The position numbers were made by a program, and so were the translations under genes. Shown piece by piece: positions 5,674 to 5,915 of a DNA stretch of 5,915 nucleotides; position 1 is the stretch's first letter; each line of letters starts with the position of its first letter. Below the pieces are notes generated by a model, which saw only the letters and a list, made by a program, of their open reading frames with translations, had not been told where the DNA came from and made no database searches. This DNA is from Acidobacteriaceae bacterium. Lineage in GTDB: Bacteria; Acidobacteriota; Terriglobia; Terriglobales; Acidobacteriaceae. Location: NCBI GenBank assembly GCA_003165855.1, contig PMXH01000169.1:4623-10537 (forward strand), read 5' to 3'.

Positions 5674-5915
5674 ATGGCTGCCTCCAAATCAAAAGCTCAT
5701 CCTGCCCCATTTGTTCCCGACGATCGCCAGCGTGAAGCGATTGAGCATGTTCATGGACCCATGCTGGTGGTGGCGGGAGCTGGAACGGGCAAGACTTCGG
5801 TTCTGATCCACCGCGTCGCTCGCCTCGTCCAGCAAGGGGATGCGAAGCCGGACGAAGTGCTCGCCCTCACCTACACGGTGGCTGCCGCCGGAGAGATGCG
5901 TGATCGGGTGCGAGC
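5674..5915 (+). CDS. UvrD/Rep-type superfamily 1 DNA helicase, 3'-truncated
   Basis: The first 80 codons of an ATP-dependent 3'-5' DNA helicase of the UvrD/Rep/PcrA superfamily are visible before the window ends. After a short basic N-terminus, residues 13-25 (FVPDDRQREAIEH) form the adenine-recognising Q motif with Gln19. AGAGTGKT at 34-41 is the Walker A loop (Lys40, Thr41). VLALTYTVAAAGEMRDRV (62-79) is motif Ia, here with V-A where most relatives have N-K. The ATG at 5674 is the only start after an in-frame TGA at 5665; no strong ribosome site is visible. The gene lies 72 nt after rsmE in the same direction, and that gap shows no clear promoter or terminator. Whether it is UvrD, PcrA, an AddA/RecB-type nuclease-helicase or another member cannot be decided from this fragment. 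Confidence 0.9.
   Translation, partial: MAASKSKAHPAPFVPDDRQREAIEHVHGPMLVVAGAGTGKTSVLIHRVARLVQQGDAKPDEVLALTYTVAAAGEMRDRVR

Overview
The window is GC-rich bacterial chromosome carrying housekeeping genes, with no phage, plasmid, CRISPR or insertion-sequence genes. The heat-shock gene order, the full-length HrcA, GrpE and type I DnaJ, and the style of the intergenic palindromes suggest an Acidobacteriota-like or similar soil bacterium. No rRNA or marker gene here fixes the phylum, so this is a low-to-moderate-confidence inference.

Layout. (1) 1-444, plus strand: 3' end of an Mrp/ApbC-type Fe-S cluster carrier ATPase. (2) 457-507: a long stem-loop palindrome filling the gap between two convergent genes. 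(3) 509-1657, minus strand: a complete FAD-dependent amine oxidase of the sarcosine oxidase/SolA family. (4) 1658-1910: a divergent intergenic region with a good sigma70-type promoter and an 8-bp inverted repeat, both pointing at hrcA; no CIRCE element is visible. (5) 1911-4730, plus strand: hrcA, grpE and dnaJ, a heat-shock operon with no dnaK. (6) 4731-4881: an intergenic insert made largely of a 144-bp inverted-repeat element whose arms are built from 7-bp units. (7) 4882-5601: rsmE, the 16S rRNA m3U1498 methyltransferase. (8) 5674-5915: 5' end of a UvrD/Rep-type superfamily 1 helicase that runs off the window.

How the genes work together. HrcA is the heat-shock repressor. GrpE and DnaJ are the nucleotide-exchange and J-domain cochaperones of DnaK, which must be encoded elsewhere. 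rsmE next to dnaJ echoes the hrcA-grpE-dnaK-dnaJ-prmA-rsmE order of Firmicutes, with dnaK and prmA missing. The Mrp protein, the oxidase and the helicase have no evident functional link to the operon.

I see no convincing novel multi-gene system. The points most worth a second look are the non-CIRCE control region of hrcA, the two palindromic repeat elements, the missing dnaK, and a possible CTG start for dnaJ.
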